A stretch of 64,000 nt of DNA from Acanthamoeba castellanii str. Neff. Its lineage: Eukaryota; Discosea; Longamoebia; Acanthamoebidae. Of the stretch, positions 8,925 through 19,900 are shown in pieces. Numbering within the stretch: position 1 is the first letter of the stretch; each line of letters opens with the position of its first letter. The translations under genes and the position numbers were made by a program. The DNA is taken from the NCBI RefSeq assembly GCF_000313135.1, contig NW_004457313.1, positions 901,198 through 965,197 of the forward strand, given 5' to 3'. The notes beneath the pieces are model-generated. The model saw only the letters and a list, made by a program, of their open reading frames with translations, had not been told where the DNA came from and made no database searches.

Positions 8925-10892
8925 ATGGAGGTGGCTGATGAACCCAACGGTACCCACTCGACTGCTTCGCAGAGCCGCGGGCACCACCGGGCGTCATCGA
9001 TGGAGGGGCTGAGCCGGCGGCGAGAGCTGCTGGTGCGGCGCTGCGACAGCGTCCGGGCCACCCTCGCCCTCCGGCGTCGGCTGGCCGAGGTACGGCGCGA
9101 CCTCCTCCACCGCAAGCTCGACCACCTGCGCCTCGTCCACCGCATCCAGCACACCCTGGACCACCTCTCGTCGTCATGTCCATCCACTTCATCTTCAACA
9201 TCCAAAGAACCACCACCAGCCGTGCTCGAACAAGAGCCGGAGACGAAGAAGCGAAAGCGAGAGGAGAAGAGCGAAGAAGAAGAAGAGGCAGCCATGGCAG
9301 CCGTGACGCTGGGAATAGATGAAGCGGACGAACGAGAAAGAGAAGGGAAAGAAGAAGCCGAAGCAGAAGCAGAGCGAGCCGGGGTGCAGCAGGAAGGAGC
9401 TGATGGCGCGGAGGAAGTGTCGTCGTCGTCGTCGGCGCCGCCATCATCACTGGCGGCAGCAGCCAAGAAGAGGAGAGAGGAGCCGCCTTCGCCTGTGCGA
9501 GAAGAAACAGGCAAAGAAGAGGGCGGCGTCGAGAAGGCGGGAGACGGCGCCGAGATTGGCGAAGCGCCCGTCGGCGGCGAACTTGGAGAACAGGCCACCG
9601 ACGCCCAGGCAGGAGGGCGGGAGGAGGAGACGGTGCGCGGCGGCGATGGTGGCGAGACGGCGGCTGGCACGAGTGGTCGGACGGGCGAAGGCGAAGCGGA
9701 GGAAGACGACGATGAATCGTCGGACGACGTGGTGAGCATCGCGCAAGCGGCCAACGTCGCGGCTGCCGCCGTGGAGCAAGTGGCGGAGAGCGACGTCGAG
9801 CTGTCGGAAGCCGAATTCGAAGACGACGACGACGAAGAAGACGAAGAAGGCGATGATGACGACGACGGGCTCATCGACCACTCGGACGGCGAGCTGTTCG
9901 TGGATCGCAGCTTCGGCCTCGTTCGGCTGCTGGAGGACCACGAGGTTTCGATGGAAGTCGAAGCCGACCAGGCCGAACAAGACGTCGACAACAAAAACAA
10001 TGACGACGACAACGACAACGGCGACGAAGAAGCAGAGTGCGTGATCGGCCGAAAGATCGCGGCCGAGGAGGGTACTATGGAGATGGACCTCTTTGGCGGC
10101 GTCGACGATCGTGGTGGCCTCGATCAGAACCCCGACGACTCTGAGTTGGAGTTGACGTCGGAGTTGGAGGCCGAGTCCCAGAAGGCCGTCGATATGAGCG
10201 TGGACGTGTTCGGCGGCATCGACAACAACCACGACGACGACGAGACCGAGAAAGGTGTGAACTCGAGCACGCTGGAGCTTGACCTGTTCGGCGGCATCGG
10301 CAACGACGAAGCCGAGGACGACGACGACGGCCACCCACCAGAGACCGAGAAGGGCGTCGACACGAGCACGCTGGAGCTGGACCTCTTCGGCGGCGTCGAC
10401 AACGGCGAAGACCAAGCCGAGGCCGAGGCCGAGACCGAGAAGGGCGCCGATACAAGCACGCTCGAACTCGACCTCTTCGGCGGCGTCGACAAATCAGGCG
10501 ATGATGGAAAGAACGAAGAAGAAGACAAAGAAGACAAAGAAGAAGTGGGGAAGGGTGTCGACACGAGTACGATGGAGGTGGACCTCTACGGCGGTGTGGT
10601 CGACGACGATGAAGAAGGCGAGATTGTGGAGGAGATCGACCGGGTCGGGCCGCCGCCGCCGTTCGGGTCGTTCGTGTTCGAGGGCGGATCGGACATTGAA
10701 GACGATGACGACGCCACGCAGATGCCCGATGGCGATGGCGATGGCGAAGAAGACGGTGCGCAATCGTTGAATGTCACGCTGGACGACGACAGCGAGATAA
10801 CAGACGACGGAGAAGCCCACGACAACGACGACGCGAGGAAGAACAACAACAACAACAGCTCGGAGGCGGCGGCGTCCTCCCAAGACGTGTAG
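8925..10892 (+). CDS. Acidic low-complexity protein with six LDLFGG repeats
   Basis: An intronless frame of 655 residues from ATG 8925. I do not recognise a family. Residues about 26-85 are a basic, Leu/Arg-rich helical segment (RRELLVRRCDSVRATLALRR) that could form a coiled coil. The rest is dominated by Asp/Glu runs and is probably disordered. Residues about 384-575 hold six copies of a unit centred on LELDLFGGVD (variants MEMDLFGGVD, MSVDVFGGID, LELDLFGGIG, MEVDLYGGVV), three of the spacers carrying TEKGV/TEKGA and one GKGVD. The codon pattern varies between copies, so the repeat seems to be kept at protein level. Such short hydrophobic motifs in an acidic chain often bind a partner protein; which one cannot be said. 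No signal peptide or membrane span. Confidence 0.8.
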   Translation: MEVADEPNGTHSTASQSRGHHRASSMEGLSRRRELLVRRCDSVRATLALRRRLAEVRRDLLHRKLDHLRLVHRIQHTLDHLSSSCPSTSSSTSKEPPPAVLEQEPETKKRKREEKSEEEEEAAMAAVTLGIDEADEREREGKEEAEAEAERAGVQQEGADGAEEVSSSSSAPPSSLAAAAKKRREEPPSPVREETGKEEGGVEKAGDGAEIGEAPVGGELGEQATDAQAGGREEETVRGGDGGETAAGTSGRTGEGEAEEDDDESSDDVVSIAQAANVAAAAVEQVAESDVELSEAEFEDDDDEEDEEGDDDDDGLIDHSDGELFVDRSFGLVRLLEDHEVSMEVEADQAEQDVDNKNNDDDNDNGDEEAECVIGRKIAAEEGTMEMDLFGGVDDRGGLDQNPDDSELELTSELEAESQKAVDMSVDVFGGIDNNHDDDETEKGVNSSTLELDLFGGIGNDEAEDDDDGHPPETEKGVDTSTLELDLFGGVDNGEDQAEAEAETEKGADTSTLELDLFGGVDKSGDDGKNEEEDKEDKEEVGKGVDTSTMEVDLYGGVVDDDEEGEIVEEIDRVGPPPPFGSFVFEGGSDIEDDDDATQMPDGDGDGEEDGAQSLNVTLDDDSEITDDGEAHDNDDARKNNNNNSSEAAASSQDV

Positions 10893-11165
10893 GGTGGTCT
10901 CTTGTACAAAGTAAACGCCTGTGTGCCAGCAGTGGTCGCATTGCAACGTGACGTTTCGACCAATCACTGAGTGGCGAGACAAGCTTCTCGCCTAAAACAA
11001 TTACCGCGCTGCCATTGGTTGGGAGCCAACATAAAACAGCCAGGCGGCCACAACTTTTTTATTCTCTTCCTTCCATTCACCGCGTACGTGCTTCTTCTGC
11101 TTTTCCGTGTGAACAATAAATAAAACCAATATAACTAAATTATTGGTGGCGCTGCAGGTGCGAAC

Positions 11166-14100
11166 ATGGAAGTTGAGTCCACGACCAGCGAGCGCAAGAG
11201 GAAGCACGCCAGCGACGCCTCGCCCGAGCGTACGACGACCCCAACCGAGTCCAGCGACGATGCCAGCGAGAGACCGGTGTTCCCAGTGACCAAGGTGGTG
11301 CTCTCCAAGACTGGCATCGGCTACTTCGAACGGTACCCCCCCTCCCCTCTCAATGTCCCCTAGGGCAGACACACTGTTAATCATCATATCATGTTAAATA
11401 GTACAGTTTCAATAGACATAAAAATGTAAGTATCATCTCACCAAACATTTATGTGCGACAAAATATATGCGACTACAACGACAACAGGGAGGACGAGGTG
11501 GCGGGCGGGCGGCCGTTCGAGCTGTTCTTCAAGAGCGGCGACATGAACGACGTCCTCAAGTCTCTCACCATGATCGACCTCTCCGGCCGACCCGGTATCT
11601 GTCCGCTGCTGATGTCTTTCGTTCATCTTCTTCTTGAGCTGACCCAACCCCACCCCCACATCGTCGCCACCAGACACCAAGAAGGCCAAGAAGGAGGTCG
11701 ACGACCAGCCGCTCGCCCGGGGCAGTGCCAGTACGTAACCGCATCGACCACGCAACACCATCAAAACGCAACACATCTAAAGCTGAGGTGGTGGGTTGGG
11801 TGGATGGCGGCTGGGGCGCGCACAGGTCTGGTGTCGTCGATCAGCTACGAGTCGACGCGGCCCTTCGACAAGCAGCTCGACGACCTCTCCATCTCGCTCA
11901 ACGAGCACTCGTCCCTGCGCGACCTGCTCGGCCAGGTCAAGGGCACGCCCGTCCAGGTGGAGATCCTCCGCCACGGCAAGCGCGACCTCGTCGAGGGCAC
12001 CGTCATCGGTAGGCATCCTCTGTGTGCGTGTGCGTGTGCGTGTGCGGTGGTGCATGTGCGTGCGTGTGCGTGCGTGCGGTTATAATGAAAGTCAATGCAA
12101 CGCAGGTCTGGAGCGGAAGAAGGTGGTGTTCCCGAGTGCCCACAAGGCCTACTTCCTGGCGCTGCTGGTGGGCGGCAGGGCCGTGCAGTACTTCGACCTC
12201 GCCGCAGTGGTCAAGCTGCGGTTCGCGAACGAGCTCATGCGCCAGGACCTGCGCCACCTACTCTCCGTCCTCCTCCAGGTTTAGCACCTCCACCAACCAC
12301 TCCCGCCCACAGCTCACCTCGCTAACCCTGTGCGTGTGCGTGTGCGTGTGCCGTGTGCCGTGTGCGTGTGCCGTGTGCGTGTGCGTGTGCGTGTTCGTGT
12401 GCGTGTGACAGGCGAAGAAGAAGGACCTGAAGTCGGTCACGGCCTACCCGCGCGGGGGCGGGGAGTCGAGCACGATTCGGGCGTCGTACATCGTCGAGGC
12501 ACCCGTGTGGAAGGCCACCTACCGCCTCTTTTTCAATACCAACCACCGCCCGGGTCGCCGTCCTGCCGGCCCCGATGATATCGACGATGACGGTGACGCC
12601 GAGCAGCAACGGCCCAAGTCGATCATCGAGGGGTGGGCGCTGGTGGACAACACGCAGAACGAGGACTGGCGCGGGGTGGAGCTGTCGCTGGTGTCGGGCG
12701 CGTCGAACTCGTTCATCTACGACCTCTACAACCCGCGCTACGCCGCCCGCACCGAGGCACGCGCACCCTCCCCCACCCACTCCTCTGTACCGGGTGCCGT
12801 TGAGGGCCAGTCTACTCGGCTAACTGATGGTCGGTGATTGGGGGGGCGGGGGGACGATGCAGATCGAGGTGGAGCAGGAGGAGACCATGGCGCCGCCCAC
12901 ACTCGAGGACGCCATCGCTCAGCACAACGTGTCGGTTCTGACCGGCGCGAGGGCTATGCAAGACCAGCGTACGTTCGCTTTCTTGGGCGCATGACACTCG
13001 ACACACGCCTATACGACACACGCACACGCACACGCACACGCACACCCACGCATGCGCGCACTCATAATTTCTCACGTTCGATCGGGTGCAATCTCCAGGG
13101 AAGCGGACTCCAGTGGTGCGCGCCCATGCCCATGCCCAGCCCGTCAAAGCCAAGAAGCGGAAGACGAATAAACGTACGACGCGTCATCACCGGCGCTGGT
13201 GGGCGGTGGGAGCCCAGTCTGACAGACTTGACTGATCATATCTGCGTGTACGCCCGTGTGGACACAGGGAGTCGAGAAGAGGCAGACCGATGCCCGATTC
13301 GCTCTCCAACCAACCAGCTCGCGTCGACCACATCATCGCAGCCGCTGCCGCTGCCCCAGATGCAGATGCAACAAGCCGCCCCCATGCCGCTCACCGCTAT
13401 CCAAACGCTTGGCACATGTTTAATTGGAGGCTCCATGGACCAAGCGGGCGTCAGGGATGTCCTCGAACGGTACGCGAGTGCGCCCCCCAAAGCACCGCAG
13501 CCCAATGCACCTCGTGGTCGCCTGTTGGCGCAGTTGTGTTGCACACGGCTCATTCAGGCGAATCCATGGATGGTTGGACGCAGGTTGTCGATGTCGTCGG
13601 CGTCGTCATCGGTGGAGGTAAATGTCGAGGCCAAGAAGATGGAGATGGCCGACCTCTTCCAGTACAAGGTATGGACCACCCGACCAATCCCACGCGACCT
13701 TTTTGACCACCAACCAATAATCAACCAACGAACGAACAGATCACGAGCGCGGTGAACGTGAACCGCAACCAGTCGGCCCTCGTGCCCTTCCTCCACACCG
13801 AGTTCAACGGCGTCAAGGCCTCCGTCTACAACAAGGTACCCTCTCGACCCCACCCACTCACCCCCAATCTGCCATGTCAGCGTGACGTGGCAGTCAATAC
13901 CTTGCTGACTTAGGGGGGGGGCGGGAAATGAATGCGAAAGAATGTGCGGGAGGACAACCCGCTGGCGGTGATCAAGTTCAAGAACACGTTCGGCGTGCCG
14001 CTCGAGTCGGGGCCGCTGTGCCTGTTCGAGGACGACATCTGCGTGGGCGAGTCGATGCTGCCTCGGGTCAAGGTCAACGAGGAGATCTACGCGGCCTACG

Positions 14101-15338
14101 CCGTCGACCTCAAGACCACCGTCACCATGACCGACTCCTCCGAACGTACGCACAGGCCCCACCGCACACGCACTCATGCAGACGCACACGCACACGCACC
14201 ACCGCACACGCCCAAACTCAAAGGTTAGGCGTGTGTAGTGCGTGACGTCTACCAGGCAGACGCGGGGCAGTGCGACTGGGAGCGGGGCCGGTTGTTCCTG
14301 CGGAGGTGGCGCGTGTACGAGTTCGTGTACGTGGTGGACAACAAGAACGACCACCCCATCGACCACTTTTATCTCGAGGTTCGGACCCCCCCGTGTCAAA
14401 AAAGGAGATTTTTGAACACTTCGATGGAAGAGTTGTTTGGTCATACCCATCCATGATTGGCGCAATTTGAACGCAGCATCCGAAGAAGGCGACGGAGCTG
14501 ATTGAAACGGCGGAGCCCGATGAGCGGCTGGACCACTTCTACCGCTTCAAGCTGGTGGTGCCTGCCGGCCAGGTCGTCAAGTTCGTCGTCAAGTACGTCG
14601 AAGAGCCAAGTCTAGGCCCTATTTTCTATTGTTTTTTTCTGAATGTACGCACGACCACCAGAGAGCAGGAGGCGGTCCAGGAGGAGTACCAGCTCGCCAG
14701 CGTGACCGTGGAGCAAGCCGACCAGTGGTTCGCTGAGGTATTTCAGGCCTCAACGTTTCGCCTAATCATCGGCACAGCTCACACGAACAACGACACGCAC
14801 ACGACACGCACCACAATGACACACGTGCGCGAACACAGGGGTACATTACGGCGGCGGTCAAGAAGACGCTCGATCAGATCGTGAGCCTAAACGAGAAGGC
14901 GAAGGAGCTGCAGCGGGGGTTAAGCAAGGCTCAAGGCCAAGTGGCGTCGCTCAAGGAGGACGTCACCCGAATCAAGAGCTGCCTCGACTCCCTCGCCCTC
15001 GGCAAGAGCAGCCTCCATGCGTACGTGGGCTGCGCTCGTAGACACTCACCATTCCGTACTACACGAACTCACCACACGACACGACACACGCTCCTCCGCA
15101 CACGCGCATCGAACACATGACACGTACCACCGCACACGTCACACACACACACCACAGGGAGCAGAGCAAGTTCCGGGACTTTTTCACGAAGGGGCTCAAC
15201 GAAACCAGGGTGGGACTGGTGGCAGCCAAGAAGGAGCAGAAGAGTCTCGAGGGCAAGCGAGATAGGAACGCCACCAGGATCAACACCATCGCCTCTGGTG
15301 TGCGCTTCTCCAAGAAGCTCGGCGGCGCCAGCGTCTGA
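11166..15338 (+). CDS. DUF4139 domain protein, paralog A
   Basis: Seventeen exons: 11166-11332, 11488-11594, 11674-11730, 11826-12008, 12106-12278, 12412-12756, 12863-12968, 13099-13173, 13268-13469, 13584-13668, 13740-13835, 13941-14145, 14239-14378, 14477-14592, 14662-14737, 14839-15020, 15158-15338. Phases close across all of them, giving 831 residues. The opening VVLSKTGIGYFER and GDMNDVLKSLT are typical of the N-terminal part. The DUF4139 core has YIVEAPVWKATYRL, EGWALVDNTQNEDWRGVELSLVSG and FIYDLYNPRYAAR, then NQSALVPFLHTEF. A predicted coiled coil (IVSLNEKAKELQRGL onward) is at the C-terminus. The biochemical function of this family is unknown. Intron 6 begins GCACGC. Compared with paralog B it has an extra in-frame Pro/Asp-rich insert after FNTN where B has an intron, and a different exon 3. 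Confidence 0.85.
13584..14480. repeat. Left arm of an inverted near-identical segment (paralogs A/B)
   Basis: This block of paralog A, exons and introns alike, pairs with 17,900-18,823 of paralog B in inverted orientation. The 205-nt exon 13941-14145 differs from its partner at only a handful of bases. Intron 14379-14476 shares long runs with 17901-17999, including GGAGATTTTTGAACACTTCG and a common 3' end. Exons further 3' differ at many more positions. Confidence 0.8.
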
Positions 15339-15506
15339 GCTGCAAACGTAATCATCATTTGGCCACCAGGAAGCCAATGTTCCTAACATGAAAGTTGACC
15401 AGTTAAAAATGAAATTTCTTATGGTTACCAGATTTCCTGGTCAGAATTACTATTTTCTTGGGAAGAACAAATTCAAGAGAAGAAAATTGTCACTTTCGCT
15501 CCCGGC

Positions 15507-16832
15507 TCAGGCCTGGCTGTCATCAATGTCGGGCCTCGCGGCTGTGGCTTCGAGGATCCACCGGTCAAACTGTCGCACGCTCCTGGCGCAGAGCTCCAGG
15601 TTCCGCCGCCGCACGTTGTCGTTCTTTGCGCTCCGCTCGGCGGCGGTTCGCTCGTGGCCTACGCGGATCACGACGTCCATCTCGTCCTCGTCCTCCTCCT
15701 GCACCCACACCACGGACTCGTCGAGGTAGGTGTAGGTGGCCAGCAGCCGGCGGCTGGCCACGAGGGGGCAGCCGGCGATGAGCGAGGCCGCCACCGTCGA
15801 CGAGGCCCGCTCGACGTAGTAGTCGTCCGTGGCAAACGACGGCACCAGCGCCACGCTCCGGGCGATGATGGCGTAGTAGGGCAGGTAGGCCAACCCGCTG
15901 TCGACCACCACGCGGCCCTCGAGCCCCTGCGGCACCTTGACGCCCTTGCCGCTGCCCAGCAGGTGGAGCGTCAAGCCGGCCGCTTGCCCGTCCGACCGCA
16001 GGCGCGACAGCACGCCGTCGTAGTTGCGCCGCCCCGGGTCGAAGTTGCCCTGGATCGCGAAGGCCGTCTCGCCCGCCCTGACGCTGGTGCGCTGCGCGGC
16101 CAGCCCAGCTTGAGCGACCTCGAACACAGGCACCCAGGTCTCTACACGGGCCCGCAAGGGTGTCCTAGCAGGCGTCGACACCTGTCCGCGCCAAGCGGGT
16201 ATGGCGATTGTCGACAAGTGGTCGGCAACGTGCGGCGCGAGGGTGAGAAAGGTGATGCGGCCGGCCTCGACCCAGGGCAGGACGAAGGGCAGCAGCTTCT
16301 CGGGCATGCGACCGGCCTCCCACTGGGCCGCATGGTGCACTACGCAGAGCAGGCGCGTGTGCGGCGACGAGGTGAAGAGGTGGTGAATGATGTCGGCGTG
16401 GTTGGCAAAGTCCCGCTCGCCCGTGGCGAGCACCACCACGTCGGGCGCGGGAAGCGAGCCACCGGGCAAGTCGAGGAAGTCGCGCATGCGGCGGGCCGGA
16501 AAGATGGAGGCCTGCGGGGCGAAGGCGGCGTAGAGTTGGTCGATGCCGTAGCGCCGGGCCTTGAGGTAGAGGGTGAGTGCCGTAGTCGAGGGCTGCTGTC
16601 CGATGGCGTAGACCAGCGCGGCGACGACCTCGTCGTGCCACCCGGTGCTCTCTAAGACCGCCACCCGCGAGATGGTGGTGCGGCTCTGGTTTTTCTCCGG
16701 CCATTGTTGGGCTTCGGCCTCGGTCTCCCCCGGTGCACCGCCGAGGTAGTGGAGGGCGATCAAGACGAAGGTCGCCAGGCCAAGGACCAGCAGGAGCAGC
16801 AGCGGCGTCTTCGTTGTCTTTAGTCGCTGCAT
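15507..16832 (-). CDS. Single-pass membrane protein, glycosyltransferase-like, intronless
   Basis: One uninterrupted frame of 441 residues from ATG 16832. Residues about 10-30 (LLLLLVLGLATFVLIALHYL) form a signal anchor, so the product is expected to be a type II membrane protein with its C-terminal part in the Golgi or ER lumen. The C-terminal half has a GT-B-like flow: AIQGNFDPGRRNYDGVLSRL, LTLHLLGSGKG, LPYYAIIARSVALVPS and STVAASLIAGCPLVASRRLL, reminiscent of the donor-binding domain of glycosyltransferases. No DXD motif or family signature is decisive. It sits between the two 17-exon DUF4139 paralogs and is intronless, unlike most genes around it. That could mean retroposition or transfer; neither can be shown here. 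Confidence 0.7.
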   Translation of the reverse strand: MQRLKTTKTPLLLLLVLGLATFVLIALHYLGGAPGETEAEAQQWPEKNQSRTTISRVAVLESTGWHDEVVAALVYAIGQQPSTTALTLYLKARRYGIDQLYAAFAPQASIFPARRMRDFLDLPGGSLPAPDVVVLATGERDFANHADIIHHLFTSSPHTRLLCVVHHAAQWEAGRMPEKLLPFVLPWVEAGRITFLTLAPHVADHLSTIAIPAWRGQVSTPARTPLRARVETWVPVFEVAQAGLAAQRTSVRAGETAFAIQGNFDPGRRNYDGVLSRLRSDGQAAGLTLHLLGSGKGVKVPQGLEGRVVVDSGLAYLPYYAIIARSVALVPSFATDDYYVERASSTVAASLIAGCPLVASRRLLATYTYLDESVVWVQEEDEDEMDVVIRVGHERTAAERSAKNDNVRRRNLELCARSVRQFDRWILEATAARPDIDDSQA

Positions 16833-16971
16833 ATCTCGACAAGAATGGGTAAGAAAATGTTAATGAGCGTTCTCGTTTTCGTTCTTCGTCGCGTTAATCT
16901 CTAAATTGCTTCGCGGGACATTTTTCTGACCGGCCACAGCTGGGGTACTCCCTGCAGACGTCACACAGTTT

Positions 16972-19900
16972 TCAGGTGCTGATCTGCTTGTCGTCGAAGC
17001 GAACGCTGAACGCGAGGGTCTCCTTCTTGGAGTTGTTGCGGTCACGCTTCTTCTCGAGCTGCTGGTTCTCCTTCTCCACCTGGACCCGCTCGGCCTTGGT
17101 CGTGTTGAGCTCCTTCGTGAAGAAGTCCCTGAACTTGTCTTGCTCCCTGTGTCATGTTGTACGTGCGTGAGGTGCATGTCGTGTGTGTCGTTGTGTTGTG
17201 CGTGTCGTGTCGTGTGTCCTGTGCCGCGCGTGTCGTGCGTGTCGTGTCACGTACGCAAAGAGGCTGCTCTGGGAGAGCGCGAGCGCGCCGAGGCAGCTGT
17301 CGATTCGCTGGATGTCCTCGTTGAGCGAGCGCAGGTGCTTGCTGACCGTGTTGATCTTGCGCTGCAGCTGCTCTCCCTTGGCATTCCGCGCGACAATGGC
17401 ATCGAGCGTCTTCTTGATGTCCGCCGTAACATAGCCCTGTATCCGCACGGCGTGTGTGTGTGTGTGTGTATGTGTGTGTGTGTGTGTTGCGTGAGTGCTC
17501 GCTCATGGGCCGCCCACCATGGCGCTCGTGGGGTGCACGCACGGCCTTGAACCACTGCTCGGCTTGCTCCTTGGTCACGTTGCGCAGGTCATGCTGTTCG
17601 TACTCGGCCTCTCGCTCCCTGCGCGTGCGGTGGTGTGTGTGTGCGTGCGCGTTTGTGTGTGTGTGTGTGTGTCGTGTGTGTGTCGTGTGTGTGTGTGTGT
17701 CGTGTGTGTCGTGTGTGTGTTGGCCAAGAAGTGGTCAGACACATCGAAGTCGATCAACCGCAGTTGTTGAGGCGGGGAACGCACTTGATGACGAACTTGA
17801 CGACCTGGCCGGCAGGCACCACCAGCTTGAACCGGTAGAAGTGGTCCAGCCGCTCATCGGGCTCCGCCGTCTCGGTCAGCTCCGTCGCCTTCTTCGGATG
17901 CTGCGTTCAAATTGCGCCAATCATGGACGGTAAGGACCAAATCAGTCTTCCGTCGAAGTGTTCAAAAATCTCCTTTTTTGAACAACGGGGGGGCCGAACC
18001 TCGAGATAGAAGTGGTCGATGGGGTGGTCGTTCTTGTTGTCCACCACGTACACGAACTCGTACACGCGCCACCGGACCAGGGTCAGCCGGCCCCGCTCCC
18101 AGTCCCAGTCGTACCGCGACGCATAAGCCTGGTGCACGGCCCGCACTGCATGCGTCGACAAAGCACAAGCACTCATCAGTGTGTGCGGTGTGTGTGTCGT
18201 GTCGTGTCGTGTGCGTGTATGTCGTGTCGTGTCGTGTCGTGTGTAACTGCGTACGCTCGGAGGAGTCGGTCATGGTGACGGTGGTCTTGAGGTCGACGGC
18301 GTAGGCCGCGTAGATCTCCTCGTTGACCTTGACCCGCGGCAGCATCGACTCGCCCACGTAGACGTCGTCCTCGAACAGGCACAGCGGCCCCGACTCGAGC
18401 GGCACGCCGAACGTGTTCTTGAACTTGATCACCGCCAGCGGGTTGTCCTCCCGCACATTCTTCGCATTCATTTCCCGCCCCCCCCAAAAGGCAAGTTACT
18501 GACTGGTGCCACGTCACGCTGACATGGCAGATTGGGGGTGGGGGGTGAGTGGGTGGGGGTCGAGAGGGTACCTTGTTGTAGACGGAGGCCTTGACGCCGT
18601 GGAACTCGGTGTGGAGGAAGGGCACGAGGGCCGACTGGTTGCGGTTCACGTTCACCGCGCTCGTGATCTGTTCGTTCGTTGATTGATTATTGGTTGGTGG
18701 TCAAAAAGGTCGCATGGGATTGGTCGAGTGGTCCATACCTTGTACTGGAAGAGGTCGGCCATCTCCATCTTCTTGGCTTCGGAGTTGACCTCCACCGACG
18801 ACGACGCCGACGACCTCGAGAACCTGGTATGCGCAGGCCCGAGGCGCCCACTCAGTCACACGCGGCGGAGGAGGCGTAAGGGGGGGTGTGATGGGGCGGC
18901 GGGAGTACTCTTCGGGCGGAGGGCCGCCGGGAAGGCCTCCGTAAGCGTCCATGTCGCCGTCGTAGCAGATGGCGGCCTCCTCTTCGGCCTCTTCTTCGGC
19001 GTAGATGGAGGACCGCCTGGCGTAGGACATGGAGGCCATCGGCGGCGGCGCGCAAGCCATAGCCATCGACATGGAGGGCATCATATCCGCCTTCTCCTTC
19101 ATGGCCCGGGCGCGGCGCACCGGCACCGCTTTCTCTGTGGGCCATAAAAGAAAACAATTAATGAATAAATAATAAATAAATCAATAAACAGCATATATAC
19201 GGCATTATATTTATATAATGTTGATATGTAAGTATATATTTATATATATATAAAGAAAGGAACGTACTCTCGTCGCGGGTGGCGGTGGCCTCGGAGAGGG
19301 CCGAGAGGTCGTGCTGGGCGACGGCGTCTTCGAGCGTGGGCGGGGCCAGGGTCTCCTCCTGCTCCACCTCGATCTGTCCCGCGCGCCAATGGCGAAAGAG
19401 AGTTAAACTCTCGTGGGTCCCAATTGGCGGACGAAAGAGTAAGCGTGGTGGTTGGGAGTGGGTGGGGTGGTACCTCAGTGCGGGCGGCGTAGCGCGGGTT
19501 GTAGAGGTCGTAGATGAACGAGTTCGACGCGCCCGACACCAGCGACAGCTTCACGTCGCGCCAGTCCTCGTTCTGCGTGTTGTCCACCAGCGCCCAGCCC
19601 TCGATGATCGACTTCACCTCCTCTGTTGCACGTCAATCGTTGCGCGTTGTCATGTAAGACATCCGGGTGTTGCTATGCAACACCAAAGCAAGCAACCGGT
19701 TGGTGAATCGAAATAATATTGCGTACTCTTGTTGTTGAAGAGGAGGCGGTAGGTGGTCTTCCACACGGGCGCCTCCACGATGTACGACGCCCGGATGTTG
19801 CGCTTCTCGCCCGCGCCGCGCGTGTAGCCCGTCACCGACTTCAGATCCTTCTTCTTCGCCTGTCGCACGCACGCATACACCGCACGACGCGACACACGCG

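Noticed and set aside
9447..10415. Long Val/Leu-rich frame opposite the acidic repeat protein
   Set aside because: It is the mirror of Asp/Glu codons read on the other strand. The plus-strand frame shows protein-level repeats and a continuous ATG-to-stop.
12544..12620. Unspliced intron in DUF4139 paralog A where paralog B has an intron
   Set aside because: The sequence is open and in frame, and a candidate donor/acceptor pair inside it is weak, so it is kept as a coding insert, though cDNA could change this.
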